DNA from: Clostridia bacterium
GTDB lineage: Bacteria > Bacillota > Clostridia > Oscillospirales > Acutalibacteraceae
Assembly (NCBI GenBank): GCA_017409475.1
Contig: JAFQSP010000003.1
Coordinates: 335,253-399,252, forward strand
Direction: 5' to 3'
Length of the DNA stretch: 64,000 bases
The notes beneath the pieces are model-generated. The model searched no databases. It saw nothing but the letters and a program-made list of their open reading frames with translations, and had not been told where the DNA came from. A program made the translations under genes and the position numbers. Shown here piece after piece: positions 8,773-17,446 of the stretch (positions within the stretch are counted from its first letter, which is position 1; each line of letters begins with the position of its first letter).

Positions 8773-9924
8773 TTAATACCAAAGGGTAAATTTATCGAAT
8801 TTCCATTTTCCGCCTTGCTTTTTCATTGTAAATTTAATCTCTTCGTCATCAACCATATCATCAGTGAGCTGGCTATAGTCATATTCCCACGAATCAAAAT
8901 ATTCCTCTTTAACATATTCAGCGTAAACAGTTAACTCGATTTTATCATCCTTAACATCGGTTACCGCATATTCACTTTTTACATAATAAATATCTGAACC
9001 TCTGCCATGACAGCAAGCATACATCTTTCCGTCGGCCTCAATAAAATTGCCATATCCTAATAGTTTATCAACAAGGTCACTTGTAAAAATTTCATTAAGG
9101 CTTTTCTTTAACGCCTTGTAGCTTGAAAAGTCGATAAAATCGTATTCGCCACGTTGGTCACTTTCAATAAGATAATATGTCCAAGTATAACCGTCATTAT
9201 CAGCGTCGTACGTTACATCATATTCGCAATAAGGCCCACCCAAACCATCGAACATGCTATATGCTTTAACTGCATTTTTTAGATATTTTTCGTATACTTC
9301 TTCAGATGACAAATTATAAATTTCTTTATATTCGTCATAGTTACCTTTTATAATATTTCCGTCTTTTTCAGCCTGCTCGATGCTGTTTTGAATTTCGTTA
9401 ACGATTGCATCACCGGTATCGGCACGATATTTATAGCACATCGCAATTTCGGTATTATATTCATTTGTCAGTGATCTGCATAGTAAATACTTGTATTTTA
9501 AATCAGGCCCATAATACCAAAAGACACCTTCGTTATTATCATAATACAAAACAATTTTATCGTTATCAATTGAAACAAAGCTTCCATTATCGACATAGGT
9601 ATAATAATCGGTATTTTTAGTCACTAAATTGATTCGCTCACAGGTGCCGCTATCGGTAAATTTCCAGCTGTAAACATCGCCATCATCAGAATGATAATCA
9701 ATCCAAAAATAATCATATTTAGCCTCTGTAACCGGACTGTTTGCCATCGATTTTGAGCCACCGAAAGAAAAACCGAAAGACGAATAATAAACTAAAACGC
9801 CAAATAGAATAACCAATACAATCAATATCGAGCCTAAAATTAGCCATTTGTATTTAGGCACCTGATATACTACCGTAGGCTGAGACAATTCTTCATTAAA
9901 ATCATTATTATAATTTTCTCGCAT
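8773..9924 (-). CDS. Membrane-anchored extracellular protein, unrecognised
   Basis: This 383-aa protein has a cytoplasmic N-tail of about 25 residues, one transmembrane helix at about 28-50 (LILGSILIVLVILFGVLVYY) and a large, acidic, Tyr-rich outer part. I do not recognise it with certainty. The C-terminal 130 residues contain YKALKKSLNEIFTSDLV, then IEADGKMYACCHGRGSDIYY and a final beta-rich NTF2-like region. That order of motifs recalls the IseA (YoeB) inhibitor of D,L-endopeptidases, which would suit an envelope protein, but this is a weak inference. It follows a second envelope gene by 12 bp and shares its promoter. Confidence 0.6.
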   Translation of the reverse strand: MRENYNNDFNEELSQPTVVYQVPKYKWLILGSILIVLVILFGVLVYYSSFGFSFGGSKSMANSPVTEAKYDYFWIDYHSDDGDVYSWKFTDSGTCERINLVTKNTDYYTYVDNGSFVSIDNDKIVLYYDNNEGVFWYYGPDLKYKYLLCRSLTNEYNTEIAMCYKYRADTGDAIVNEIQNSIEQAEKDGNIIKGNYDEYKEIYNLSSEEVYEKYLKNAVKAYSMFDGLGGPYCEYDVTYDADNDGYTWTYYLIESDQRGEYDFIDFSSYKALKKSLNEIFTSDLVDKLLGYGNFIEADGKMYACCHGRGSDIYYVKSEYAVTDVKDDKIELTVYAEYVKEEYFDSWEYDYSQLTDDMVDDEEIKFTMKKQGGKWKFDKFTLWY

Positions 9925-9936
9925 TCAAATCATCTC

Positions 9937-11838
9937 CTATTCGTCAATTTTAATAAGGCAGGAATCTTCTAATCCCAAATCGGATGTAACAGTTATAAGT
10001 ACCATTCCGGCTTTTTTAGCTGTAATTTTACCTGTTCTTGAGTCAATTTCAGCAACTGACGTGTCATTACATTTGAATAAAACACCCGTATCGTTGGTAT
10101 CAACGGTAACATTAAATTTATCGCCAACGTCAATATGCTTTATGCCCGAAATTTCAATATATTTTTGTGTCGAAAATCCTTCTAATACATATCCGTTATA
10201 TGAAATTCTAACCTTTAACCATATTGGATTTTTCTTATCCCCTGTGTTATAAGGCTCAACAACGGTAACTATTGAATTATGTACCTGTTTTACGTAGCTC
10301 TTTTTATTAGACGGGTTAATAAGAATTCGTTTATATTCGGTTGACGGTCCATTTCTGAAATTGAGCCATGATTTAACATCATTCAGTTTAACCACACCGG
10401 TCTTACTTGTATTACAGTTGCTTATACTCAAATACTTTGTTTGGTAATCATAATCTATTGAATCATCAATATTTGTATTCAAATTATCCGACATAATATA
10501 ATATCCGGTAAGATAGTACGGGTCGTAACAAACAAAGCTATCGGCTAAATAATTATTTACGTTGACAAGAAAATCGTTTGATGCTTCTCCGCCTTCCGAT
10601 AATTTAATATTTGCGCTATCGCTTTCTACAACGACCTTTTTATAATTTCGGTCAAAGCGTATCAACTCATAATTATAGTTTTGAGTATAGTCGGATTTCG
10701 AGATACCTTGATAATATCTGTAAATATGATACAAAGAGTCCTTATTTAAAACATAAACCGCTCCATCCTCACTACTATTAGAGTAAACCTTACGCAGTCG
10801 CGAATTAAACAGGGTTAATACCTCTACTATGTATTTATTTCCGTCGCTATAGCAGCATATAACATCCTCGCCGGTAGAATCGCTAAAATCAGAAATTGCA
10901 AAATGTATATCAGTATAGCCTGAATCCTCTAAAAATTTCGAGTAACGGAAACACATCTTACGCAAAAAGCTTGTATCATAAGTAATTTTATCGGCAGCGT
11001 ATGCCGACTCACCTACAACCTTACGATAGGCTAATGTGTTTCCATTTAAATTGTATAAAAAGCTAAGCATTCCGTTATCAAAAACAACATTGGTAACAGA
11101 ATATGGGCTAATCTGAACAGGAATTGAATGAACAACAAGATTATCAGAGACATTGTCATAATCGGCAAATATGCAAATATTTGTTGACTTAAAGCAATTC
11201 GCCAATTCGCTCTCGGAACTTGCAATCAATTTATCCATGTAGTTGGTTACAAAAATCAAATATTCATTCTGACCGTCATTATCAATATCGGAAAAAATTT
11301 TTCTCGGTTCTTCTGCGACGAAATTTGAAAGTTTGTTATAATAAGAATTCATAAAATCGTCGGCTGAATCAATTTGTTCTAAAACACAGCTTGAATAAAC
11401 GAAGGCTTTACCATCGGTACTTGCTGAATTATCAACGAATACACCTTTTTTATTTAAATCAACGGTAAAGCTCTGTTCTCCGCTATCGGTTGCAAATTTA
11501 TATGAAATAAAATAGTTGCTCCCATTTTTATTTAAACCGCATTCATTTGAATCAAAATACTGTTCATCAACAATAGCCGAAACTATCGAAGCGTCAATAA
11601 GCTGACCTGCTTTGTTCTCTATACTTGATTTTGATTCAAAGAAAACTCCGCTAAATCCATTTGTAACAGTAAACGCAAACGCAGAAACTACCACAGCAAA
11701 AACAGAAGTAACTGCAATCATTACCCTAAAAACAGTCCTATTATTCGGATTTTTACTTGCTTTAATAAATCCGATGACTATTCCAATTATAATACCGGTA
11801 AAAATAGCAATAATTAAATAACCTAACACCGAAAACAT
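9937..11838 (-). CDS. Large membrane-anchored protein with SH3 and Big2 domains
   Basis: This is a 633-aa protein with two N-terminal membrane helices (about 4-25 and 38-60) and a long exported region. Near residues 195-205 it has DIDNDGQNEYLIF, the calcium-loop type sequence of VCBS/FG-GAP repeats. Around 490-565 there is an SH3-type domain (WLNFRNGPSTEYKRI to GYVLEGFSTQKYI), which often binds peptidoglycan. The last 70 residues form a Big2 immunoglobulin-like domain (VAEIDSRTGKITAKKAG). No catalytic motif is visible. A wall-sensing or scaffold role is inferred from the domains. It is first in a two-gene unit with its own promoter (11870-11898). Confidence 0.68.
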   Translation of the reverse strand: MFSVLGYLIIAIFTGIIIGIVIGFIKASKNPNNRTVFRVMIAVTSVFAVVVSAFAFTVTNGFSGVFFESKSSIENKAGQLIDASIVSAIVDEQYFDSNECGLNKNGSNYFISYKFATDSGEQSFTVDLNKKGVFVDNSASTDGKAFVYSSCVLEQIDSADDFMNSYYNKLSNFVAEEPRKIFSDIDNDGQNEYLIFVTNYMDKLIASSESELANCFKSTNICIFADYDNVSDNLVVHSIPVQISPYSVTNVVFDNGMLSFLYNLNGNTLAYRKVVGESAYAADKITYDTSFLRKMCFRYSKFLEDSGYTDIHFAISDFSDSTGEDVICCYSDGNKYIVEVLTLFNSRLRKVYSNSSEDGAVYVLNKDSLYHIYRYYQGISKSDYTQNYNYELIRFDRNYKKVVVESDSANIKLSEGGEASNDFLVNVNNYLADSFVCYDPYYLTGYYIMSDNLNTNIDDSIDYDYQTKYLSISNCNTSKTGVVKLNDVKSWLNFRNGPSTEYKRILINPSNKKSYVKQVHNSIVTVVEPYNTGDKKNPIWLKVRISYNGYVLEGFSTQKYIEISGIKHIDVGDKFNVTVDTNDTGVLFKCNDTSVAEIDSRTGKITAKKAGMVLITVTSDLGLEDSCLIKIDE

Positions 11839-11869
11839 TTCAATTCCTCCTTAGATTACTCATAATTTG

Positions 11870-11898
11870 ATAATATCATATATCCTCCTCTTATTCAA
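11870..11898 (-). promoter_or_regulatory. Probable sigma-A promoter of the two-gene envelope unit
   Basis: On the minus strand TTGAAT (11893-11898) is followed by a 17-nt spacer and TATTAT (11870-11875), 32 bp upstream of the 633-aa gene. AAGGAGG follows as ribosome binding site. Confidence 0.65.
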
Positions 11899-11908
11899 CA
11901 TATTTTGC

Positions 11909-11945
11909 AAAAAGACTCGGTCTCAATATGAAACCGAGTCTTTTT
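11909..11945. terminator. Intrinsic terminator after spoIIR
   Basis: AAAAAGACTCGGT (11909-11921) pairs exactly with ACCGAGTCTTTTT (from about 11933), with A/T runs on both sides. It overlaps the final base of the spoIIR stop codon and insulates spoIIR from the envelope unit. Confidence 0.92.
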
Positions 11946-12565
11946 CAGAATTTTGAAATAATTTTCTCATACCATTCAACAAGTTTAAATTTAACCTTAT
12001 AATTATCGTAGCCTTTTATGACATTAACTTCGTCATCATCCAACTTATCATCCAGTTCAATTGACGGCGAAAGACAAATTGACGGAAACATGACGCACCA
12101 CCAATTTTTGCCCTTTCCCTCCCCAATTTTCACATTCAATGCCAAGTATTCTCCGGCCGGCAAGGAATATCCATCATAGTGACGGGTATCAAAATCGGTA
12201 TAGTCAAGATTCGCCTCAACCCGATAATTAAATCCGTTTATGTTAATTTCGTCCTCTGCGCATTGAATTATTTGAGGTAAAATTTTATCGGTCAGTTCAA
12301 CCGCCTCTTCATAATCAGCAGCAGTTAAAAACACGTCACCTGTTTCGGCTAAAATTCTGTCACGTACTTTTAATTTAAGGGATTGGTCAATTTCGCTGTC
12401 GGAATTTGCAATTACGTGAAGTCGCAGAACGTCACTTCGTATTTTTTGACAACTCACATTAAACCGTGACATAGAAACAAGACAGGTTAAAATTATAACG
12501 CACGAAATTACAACTGAAATTTTTGATAAGTACCTATGTTTAATAATATTCAAAAAAGCATCCAT
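11945..12565 (-). CDS. spoIIR: Stage II sporulation protein R
   Basis: SpoIIR is made in the forespore and exported to the intermembrane space, where it triggers SpoIIGA to process pro-sigma-E in the mother cell. The 206-aa protein has an N-terminal signal-anchor (about 16-33), then the family signature LRLHVIANSDSEIDQSLKLK, and the conserved KNWWCVMFPSICL block near residue 157. It is short at the C-terminus but within family range. Its ribosome binding site (GAAAGG) and ATG are inside a terminator-like hairpin (12553-12595), which is unusual. A TTG four codons downstream is a possible alternative start. Its presence argues for a spore-forming lineage. Confidence 0.92.
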   Translation of the reverse strand: MDAFLNIIKHRYLSKISVVISCVIILTCLVSMSRFNVSCQKIRSDVLRLHVIANSDSEIDQSLKLKVRDRILAETGDVFLTAADYEEAVELTDKILPQIIQCAEDEININGFNYRVEANLDYTDFDTRHYDGYSLPAGEYLALNVKIGEGKGKNWWCVMFPSICLSPSIELDDKLDDDEVNVIKGYDNYKVKFKLVEWYEKIISKF

Positions 12566-12595
12566 CCTTTCATTGGAAAGTATTGGATGCTTTTT
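12553..12595 (-). terminator. Terminator-like hairpin covering the spoIIR start codon
   Basis: On the minus strand AAAAAGCATCCA (12595-12584) pairs perfectly with TGGATGCTTTTT (12564-12553). An inner 5-bp stem CTTTC/GAAAG closes a 4-nt loop, and a run of six T follows. It lies 7 bp after the ispE stop and looks like an intrinsic terminator for ispE, yet its 3' arm contains the spoIIR ATG and the inner stem holds the ribosome binding site. Confidence 0.8.
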
Positions 12596-12601
12596 AATTT
12601 T

Positions 12602-13459
12602 TTATTCAATAATTTCAATACCCGATGAAACAGGTTGGCATAAATAAATATCGTCATATTTATTTTTTAAGTTATTATAACAGTTTTCAGCCATTTGTTT
12701 ATCATTAAATACACCGAAAAAGGTTGGTCCGCTTCCACTTAACGAAACAGCATCAGCACCACAGTTTATTAAATCTATTTGAACCGCAACCGATGTTTCA
12801 TCGGTCCAAAACTGCTTAAAATCATTGTGCATAAAACGGAATGCATCAGGTTTTCCAGTCTTCATTTCAGTAAGCAGTTCTTCCGCATTGGCCGAAATAA
12901 TTTCATTAGATTCATCAATTAAAGAGTACATATAACCCGTTGATTTTTTAGTTCCTGCTTTTATTAAAACAAGGTTACTGTTACATATAACATCCTGCTT
13001 TTCTATTACATCGCCGAAGCCCTTTACCCTTGCTGTACCGCCTATCAAGCAAAACGGTACGTCGGCACCGATCTTTCCAGCCAAAGCGACGATCTCGGTT
13101 TCGGACAATTTATTGTACATGCGGTTTAATATATACAATACTGCCGCAGCGTCGGCGCTTCCACCGGCAAGTCCTGCGCTAATGGGAATATTTTTCTCAA
13201 TACTAATTTTAATATTTTGCGTCGGCATATTTGCAGACTTAAAATACTCCAATGCCGCCCTTTCGGCAATATTATCATCAATAATATCACAATTACAAAA
13301 AGCTTTTACGCCTATAGTATCACCGTCTTCAACAGTAACCTTATCAGCAAGTGAAATAGACTGCATAATCATATCAAGATCATGCAGTCCGTCATCTCTT
13401 TTACCCACAACCTTTAAAAAAAGGTTGATTTTCGCATAAGCAAGCGCAGATAATTTCAT
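12602..13459 (-). CDS. ispE: 4-diphosphocytidyl-2-C-methyl-D-erythritol kinase
   Basis: IspE phosphorylates CDP-methylerythritol in the MEP route to isoprenoid precursors. The 285-aa protein is a GHMP kinase: AYAKINLFLKVVGKRDDGLHDL at the N-terminus contains the substrate-binding Lys and the family start motif, PISAGLAGGSADAAAVL (near 90-106) is the ATP-binding glycine loop, and VSLSGSGPTFFGVF is the C-terminal motif III. It comes last in a unit of membrane protein, Lrp-type regulator, aminotransferase and ispE, 6 bp after the aminotransferase gene. A hairpin terminator follows. Confidence 0.96.
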   Translation of the reverse strand: MKLSALAYAKINLFLKVVGKRDDGLHDLDMIMQSISLADKVTVEDGDTIGVKAFCNCDIIDDNIAERAALEYFKSANMPTQNIKISIEKNIPISAGLAGGSADAAAVLYILNRMYNKLSETEIVALAGKIGADVPFCLIGGTARVKGFGDVIEKQDVICNSNLVLIKAGTKKSTGYMYSLIDESNEIISANAEELLTEMKTGKPDAFRFMHNDFKQFWTDETSVAVQIDLINCGADAVSLSGSGPTFFGVFNDKQMAENCYNNLKNKYDDIYLCQPVSSGIEIIE

Positions 13460-13465
13460 AAAATC

Positions 13466-14635
13466 TTATCCTTTTAGCTTATTTACAAATAATTCAATTC
13501 GTTTGAGCGCCTCTTCGATATGATCAATCGAATAGCAATATGAAACGCGGATATATCCCTCGCCACATTCGCCAAAAGCATCACCTGGTATAACTGCGAC
13601 ACGGTATTCACGAAGCAATCTTTCGCAAAATTCATTCGACGAAAGTCCCGTACTCTTTATACACGGGAATGCATAAAACGCACCCTTTGGCTCGAAGCAA
13701 TGAAGTCCTATTTTATTAAATCCGTTCACCATATATCTTCTTCTGGCGTCGTACTGATTTCTCATTTTAATAATATCGTCATCGCCGTTTTGAAGTGCTT
13801 CGATAGCGGCAAATTGTGATGTAGTAGGTGCGCTCATAATAGCAAATTGATGAATTTTTACCATCTGCTTCATCACTTCGGGATTAGCACAAGCATAGCC
13901 CATTCGCCAACCGGTCATTGAGTGCGACTTTGAAAAGCCGCCGATAAGCACGGTTCTTTCCTTCATGCCGTCAATTTCGGCGATAGAAACGTGATTTGAT
14001 CCGTAGGTTAGCTCACAGTAAATTTCGTCAGAAAGGATTAAAATATCGGTATCCTTTAACACCGCGGCGATTGCTTCAAGGTCGTCCCTGGCCATAATCG
14101 CACCGGTAGGATTACAGGGATAAGGCAAAATGAGCAGCTTAGTTTTATCACTAATTGCCTCTTTAAGCTGGTTGGCGGTTAATCTGAAATCATTTTCCTC
14201 CACCGTATTAATAAACACAGGAACTCCGCCCGCAAGACGAACAATAGGCTCGTAGCAAACAAAGCTCGGTTGAGGAATTATAACCTCGTCACCGGGGTTA
14301 ACAATCGCTCTTATGGCGCAGTCAATTCCTTCGCTACCGCCAACAGTAATGAGAATATCGCTATCGGCATTGTAGCAAAGATTGTATTTGCGATTTAAAT
14401 ATTTTGACACCTCTTGACGAAGTGTAACAATACCTCTATTTGCGGTGTAACGGGTTTTTTTATCTTCAAGAGATTGAATCCCCGCCTGTCTGATATGCCA
14501 AGGTGTAGCAAAATCAGGCTCACCGACACCGAGAGATATAACATTTTCCATTTTTTCGGCTATATCGAAATACTTTCTAATGCCCGACGGCTTTGTATCC
14601 AATACAGCTCGATTAAGCAGCTTGTTAAAGTCCAT
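13466..14635 (-). CDS. Class I/II PLP-dependent aminotransferase (aspartate/aromatic type)
   Basis: This 389-aa cytoplasmic aminotransferase has K236 in GGFSKSHSMTGWRMGYA as the PLP-binding lysine. Other fold type I residues are visible: GVGEPDFATP near the N-terminus, YPCNPTGAI (Asn of the PLP ring) near 172-180, DEIYCELTY, and RVSYCYS at the C-terminus carrying the substrate-carboxylate Arg. It resembles PatA/AspC-like enzymes; the amino acid substrate cannot be read from the sequence. It overlaps by one base (TAATG) with an Lrp/AsnC-type regulator, which probably senses the related amino acid. Confidence 0.9.
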   Translation of the reverse strand: MDFNKLLNRAVLDTKPSGIRKYFDIAEKMENVISLGVGEPDFATPWHIRQAGIQSLEDKKTRYTANRGIVTLRQEVSKYLNRKYNLCYNADSDILITVGGSEGIDCAIRAIVNPGDEVIIPQPSFVCYEPIVRLAGGVPVFINTVEENDFRLTANQLKEAISDKTKLLILPYPCNPTGAIMARDDLEAIAAVLKDTDILILSDEIYCELTYGSNHVSIAEIDGMKERTVLIGGFSKSHSMTGWRMGYACANPEVMKQMVKIHQFAIMSAPTTSQFAAIEALQNGDDDIIKMRNQYDARRRYMVNGFNKIGLHCFEPKGAFYAFPCIKSTGLSSNEFCERLLREYRVAVIPGDAFGECGEGYIRVSYCYSIDHIEEALKRIELFVNKLKG

Positions 14636-15129
14636 TAGAACGAAACGTTCTCCCTATCATCGAGTTTTGTATCCTGAATTTCGATACCGTTATCCTTGTA
14701 TGTCCTGAGAATAAAATGAGTTGCGGTTGAAACGACACCTGCTATTGTAGCCAGACGCTTTGCAACAAACATCGCAATTTCCTGAAAGCTTCTACCCTTT
14801 ACAATTACGCAAAGGTCATATCCACCCGACATAAGATATACCGACTCAACATGTTCAAATCCCATCACACGCTCGGCAATATCCTCGAATCCGGCATTCG
14901 GCTGAGGTGTAACTTTAAGCTCAATTATTGCTGTAACATGTGTGTTATCAACCTTATCCCAATTAATGAGCGCAGTATATCCTCGAATAATACCATCTTT
15001 GTGAAGCTCTGCCATTTCTGAAGCAACAGCTTCGGTGTCGCTGCCAAGCATTAAGGCAAGCTCCTCTACCGAATATCTCGCATTTTCTTCAAGTAAAGAT
15101 AAAAGTCGATTTCTCATATCTTTAATCAC
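14635..15129 (-). CDS. Lrp/AsnC family transcriptional regulator
   Basis: This 164-aa protein is a leucine-responsive-type regulator. Residues 1-55 form a winged helix-turn-helix (LLSLLEENARYSVEELALML, then IIRGYTALINWDKV). Residues 65-145 are the RAM/ACT-like ligand domain, with HVESVYLMSGGYDLCVIVKG and a C-terminal strand. A short extension, DRENVSF, ends it. It sits between a small membrane protein (4-bp gap) and an aminotransferase (1-bp overlap), so it probably regulates that gene or its own operon in response to an amino acid. The ligand is unknown. Confidence 0.92.
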   Translation of the reverse strand: MIKDMRNRLLSLLEENARYSVEELALMLGSDTEAVASEMAELHKDGIIRGYTALINWDKVDNTHVTAIIELKVTPQPNAGFEDIAERVMGFEHVESVYLMSGGYDLCVIVKGRSFQEIAMFVAKRLATIAGVVSTATHFILRTYKDNGIEIQDTKLDDRENVSF

Positions 15130-15133
15130 TCCA

Positions 15134-15487
15134 TCAACCTGCTCCGCTAATCCAAAGAACAGCTAAAATAAGCGCGGGGATATAAAGAATCGGGCTTATA
15201 ATCTTAGTCCATCTCATCCAGCTTAGACGAATACCGAAATCTCCAAGTGTCTGACACGCCTGGCAATATTTAAGGAATATCATAACATAAAGGAAGATGC
15301 TGAAAACACTTGCGCCACCGGCCCAAGAAATATCGGCAACTGAAGAAAGGAAAAAGCAAGTGTAAACAAAAAGAATACAAAAAGCCTGCATTCCAATCAT
15401 AACCAAAAGACCGTTACGCTGTCTTGTTGTTATCGTAACTTTTCTGTTCTTTTCGCCTTCATCGGCCTGCATAATTGATCTAGCCAA
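15134..15487 (-). CDS. Small integral membrane protein, unrecognised
   Basis: This 117-aa protein has a basic N-terminal tail and three hydrophobic segments: about residues 28-50, 55-75 and 93-115. I recognise no family. The start is a TTG, supported by GGAGG nine bases upstream; no ATG fits that site. It opens the operon with the Lrp-type regulator and aminotransferase, and a promoter at 15520-15548 precedes it. A role in transport or sensing of an amino acid would fit the context but there is no direct sign of it. Confidence 0.65.
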   Translation of the reverse strand: MARSIMQADEGEKNRKVTITTRQRNGLLVMIGMQAFCILFVYTCFFLSSVADISWAGGASVFSIFLYVMIFLKYCQACQTLGDFGIRLSWMRWTKIISPILYIPALILAVLWISGAG

Positions 15488-15519
15488 AATAAAACGCCTC
15501 CGTTTATATATTTTTAGAC

Positions 15520-15548
15520 ATTATAACACAGCTTTTATAATAAGTAAA
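15520..15548 (-). promoter_or_regulatory. Sigma-A promoter of the membrane protein-lrp-aminotransferase-ispE operon
   Basis: On the minus strand TTTACT (15543-15548), a 17-nt spacer and a perfect TATAAT (15520-15525) lie 33 bp upstream of the TTG start. It is back-to-back with the plus-strand promoter at 15595-15623. Confidence 0.8.
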
Positions 15549-15594
15549 ACATTTTTTTACATTGTTAACAAAAATATAATTTTTATAATATCCA

Positions 15595-15623
15595 TTTACT
15601 TTATGGTAATATCGTGTTATAAT
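15595..15623 (+). promoter_or_regulatory. Sigma-A promoter of the ACT / UPF0210 pair
   Basis: TTTACT (15595-15600), a 17-nt spacer and TATAAT (15618-15623) precede the ACT gene by about 30 bp. The -35 hexamer, spacer length, GTG before the -10 and -10 hexamer match the divergent promoter opposite. Confidence 0.82.
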
Positions 15624-15653
15624 ATCTTGAATTTTATAAAAGAGGTAATTATT

Positions 15654-15923
15654 ATGAGAGCTATTTTAACAGTTGTCGGTAAAGACACCGTAGGAATCAT
15701 GGCAAAGATTGCATCTCTTTGCTCCACACATAATGTCAATATCGTTGACATCAACCAAACGGTTATGCAGGACCTTTTCTGCATGATTATGCTTTGCGAT
15801 ATCGATAAGATTAAAACTGATTTCAACAGTTTTTCCGATGCTGCAGCCGAACTCGGCGAAAAAGACAATCTTTCAATTCACGTTATGCATGAGGATATTT
15901 TTAACTCAATGCATAAGATATAA
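15654..15923 (+). CDS. ACT domain protein, UPF0237 family
   Basis: This 89-aa protein consists of a single ACT domain (MRAILTVVGKDTVGIMAKIA, then VNIVDINQTVMQDLFCMIML), the fold that binds small ligands such as amino acids. UPF0237 members pair almost always with the UPF0210 gene that follows 13 bp downstream here, so the two probably act together. The ATG at 15654 is preceded by GAGG about eight bases upstream. The biochemical role of the family is not established. Confidence 0.9.
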   Translation: MRAILTVVGKDTVGIMAKIASLCSTHNVNIVDINQTVMQDLFCMIMLCDIDKIKTDFNSFSDAAAELGEKDNLSIHVMHEDIFNSMHKI

Positions 15924-15936
15924 AAGGTGATAAAAA

Positions 15937-17298
15937 ATGCTTAATACAAAGGATATTCTTGAAACTATATCAATGATTCAGGACGAAAATCTTGATATTC
16001 GTACGGTTACAATGGGTATTTCCCTGCTCGACTGTATTGATAGCGACATTAATGCCGCTTGTAACAAGGTTTATGATAAAATCGTCCGTTACGCGCATAA
16101 TCTCGTTCCCGTTTGTAACCAAATCGAAAAGGAATACGGTATTCCGATTATAAATAAAAGAATTTCGGTTACACCCATCGCAATGCTTGCTTCCGCTTGC
16201 CAAACCAGCAATATAGTCAAGTTTGCTCATACGCTTGAAAAGGCAGCCATGACGGTCGGTGTCAACTTTATCGGCGGCTACAGCGCATTGGTACAAAAGG
16301 GCTTTTCTAATGGCGACTATGCCTTAATCGAGAGCATACCCGAAGCGCTTGCTACGACCGACCACGTTTGCTCATCGGTTAACATCGGCTCAACAAAGGC
16401 CGGTATCAATATGGATGCCGTAAAGATGATGGGTAAAGCAATTAAAAAAGCGGCAGAACTTACTGCTGACCGCGACTGTATCGGTGCGGCTAAATTAGTT
16501 GTATTCTGTAACGCTCCCGAGGATAATCCATTTATGGCGGGTGCTTTCCACGGAGTTGGTGAAGCCGACTGTGTAATCAACGTCGGCGTTTCAGGACCCG
16601 GTGTAGTCAGAGCCGCGCTTTCAAAACTTGATAAAAGCGCAAATATCACCGAAGTTGCCGACCTCATTAAGCGTACTGCATTTAAGATTACCCGCATGGG
16701 TCAACTTGTTGCAAAAGAGGCATCGTCACGCCTTTGCGTTCCGTTTGGAATCGTTGACCTTTCACTTGCACCCACGCCTGCAATCGGCGACTCGGTTGCT
16801 CACATTCTCGAGGAAATGGGTCTCGAACAATGCGGTTGCTGCGGTACAACTGCCGCACTGGCGCTTCTCAACGATGCTGTTAAAAAGGGCGGCGTTATGG
16901 CATCGTCACACGTTGGCGGACTTTCGGGCGCATTCATCCCCGTAACCGAAGATGCCGGTATGATTGATGCGGCAAGAAGCGGTTGCCTCATTCTCGAAAA
17001 GCTTGAAGCGATGACCGCCGTTTGCTCGGTTGGCCTTGATATGATTAATATTCCCGGAGATACTTCTCCCGAAGTTATCTCGGCTATAATTGCTGATGAA
17101 GCCGCAATCGGTATGGTAAACAGCAAAACTACTGCCGTACGTCTTATTCCCGCAATCGGTAAAAAAATTGGCGATGAGCTTTCATTCGGCGGATTGCTTG
17201 GCGGCGGTCCGGTTATGAGAGTAAATACCGGCTCACCTGAAATATTCATTAATCGCGGTGGACGTCTCCCCGCACCTCTCCAAAGTCTGAAAAACTAA
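15937..17298 (+). CDS. UPF0210 (PFL-family, DUF711) protein
   Basis: This 453-aa protein belongs to the UPF0210 / DUF711 family. The sequence is rich in Gly, Ala and Cys, with conserved blocks [67 protein letters not shown] and [15 protein letters not shown]. These proteins resemble pyruvate-formate-lyase-like or decarboxylase-like folds in annotation, but no reaction has been firmly assigned, and a Gly radical site cannot be claimed here. It is co-transcribed with the ACT protein and ends at a strong terminator. Confidence 0.9.
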   Translation: MLNTKDILETISMIQDENLDIRTVTMGISLLDCIDSDINAACNKVYDKIVRYAHNLVPVCNQIEKEYGIPIINKRISVTPIAMLASACQTSNIVKFAHTLEKAAMTVGVNFIGGYSALVQKGFSNGDYALIESIPEALATTDHVCSSVNIGSTKAGINMDAVKMMGKAIKKAAELTADRDCIGAAKLVVFCNAPEDNPFMAGAFHGVGEADCVINVGVSGPGVVRAALSKLDKSANITEVADLIKRTAFKITRMGQLVAKEASSRLCVPFGIVDLSLAPTPAIGDSVAHILEEMGLEQCGCCGTTAALALLNDAVKKGGVMASSHVGGLSGAFIPVTEDAGMIDAARSGCLILEKLEAMTAVCSVGLDMINIPGDTSPEVISAIIADEAAIGMVNSKTTAVRLIPAIGKKIGDELSFGGLLGGGPVMRVNTGSPEIFINRGGRLPAPLQSLKN

Positions 17299-17311
17299 AC
17301 AGATTATACAT

Positions 17312-17350
17312 AAAAAATCATCGTTGCTTAATTACAACGGTGATTTTTTT
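17312..17350 (+). terminator. Intrinsic terminator after the UPF0210 gene
   Basis: AAAAAATCATCGTTG (17312-17326) pairs with CAACGGTGATTTTTT (17335-17349), with one G-U pair, an 8-nt loop and a run of seven T. It starts 14 bp after the stop. Confidence 0.92.
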
Positions 17351-17387
17351 ATGATTATTTTAAATCCTGACTATAGTAAAAAATTTT

Positions 17388-17420
17388 TAAGGCTTCCTGC
17401 CGTTTTGACAGGAAGCCTTA
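17388..17420 (-). terminator. Intrinsic terminator after the SGNH protein gene
   Basis: TAAGGCTTCCTG (17388-17399) pairs perfectly with CAGGAAGCCTTA (17409-17420) around a 9-nt loop. On the minus strand AAAATTTTTT follows. It lies 27 bp after the stop of the secreted esterase-like gene and is back-to-back with the terminator at 17312. Confidence 0.88.
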
Positions 17421-17446
17421 GTTTTACGAAAAGACTTTATGTTAGA

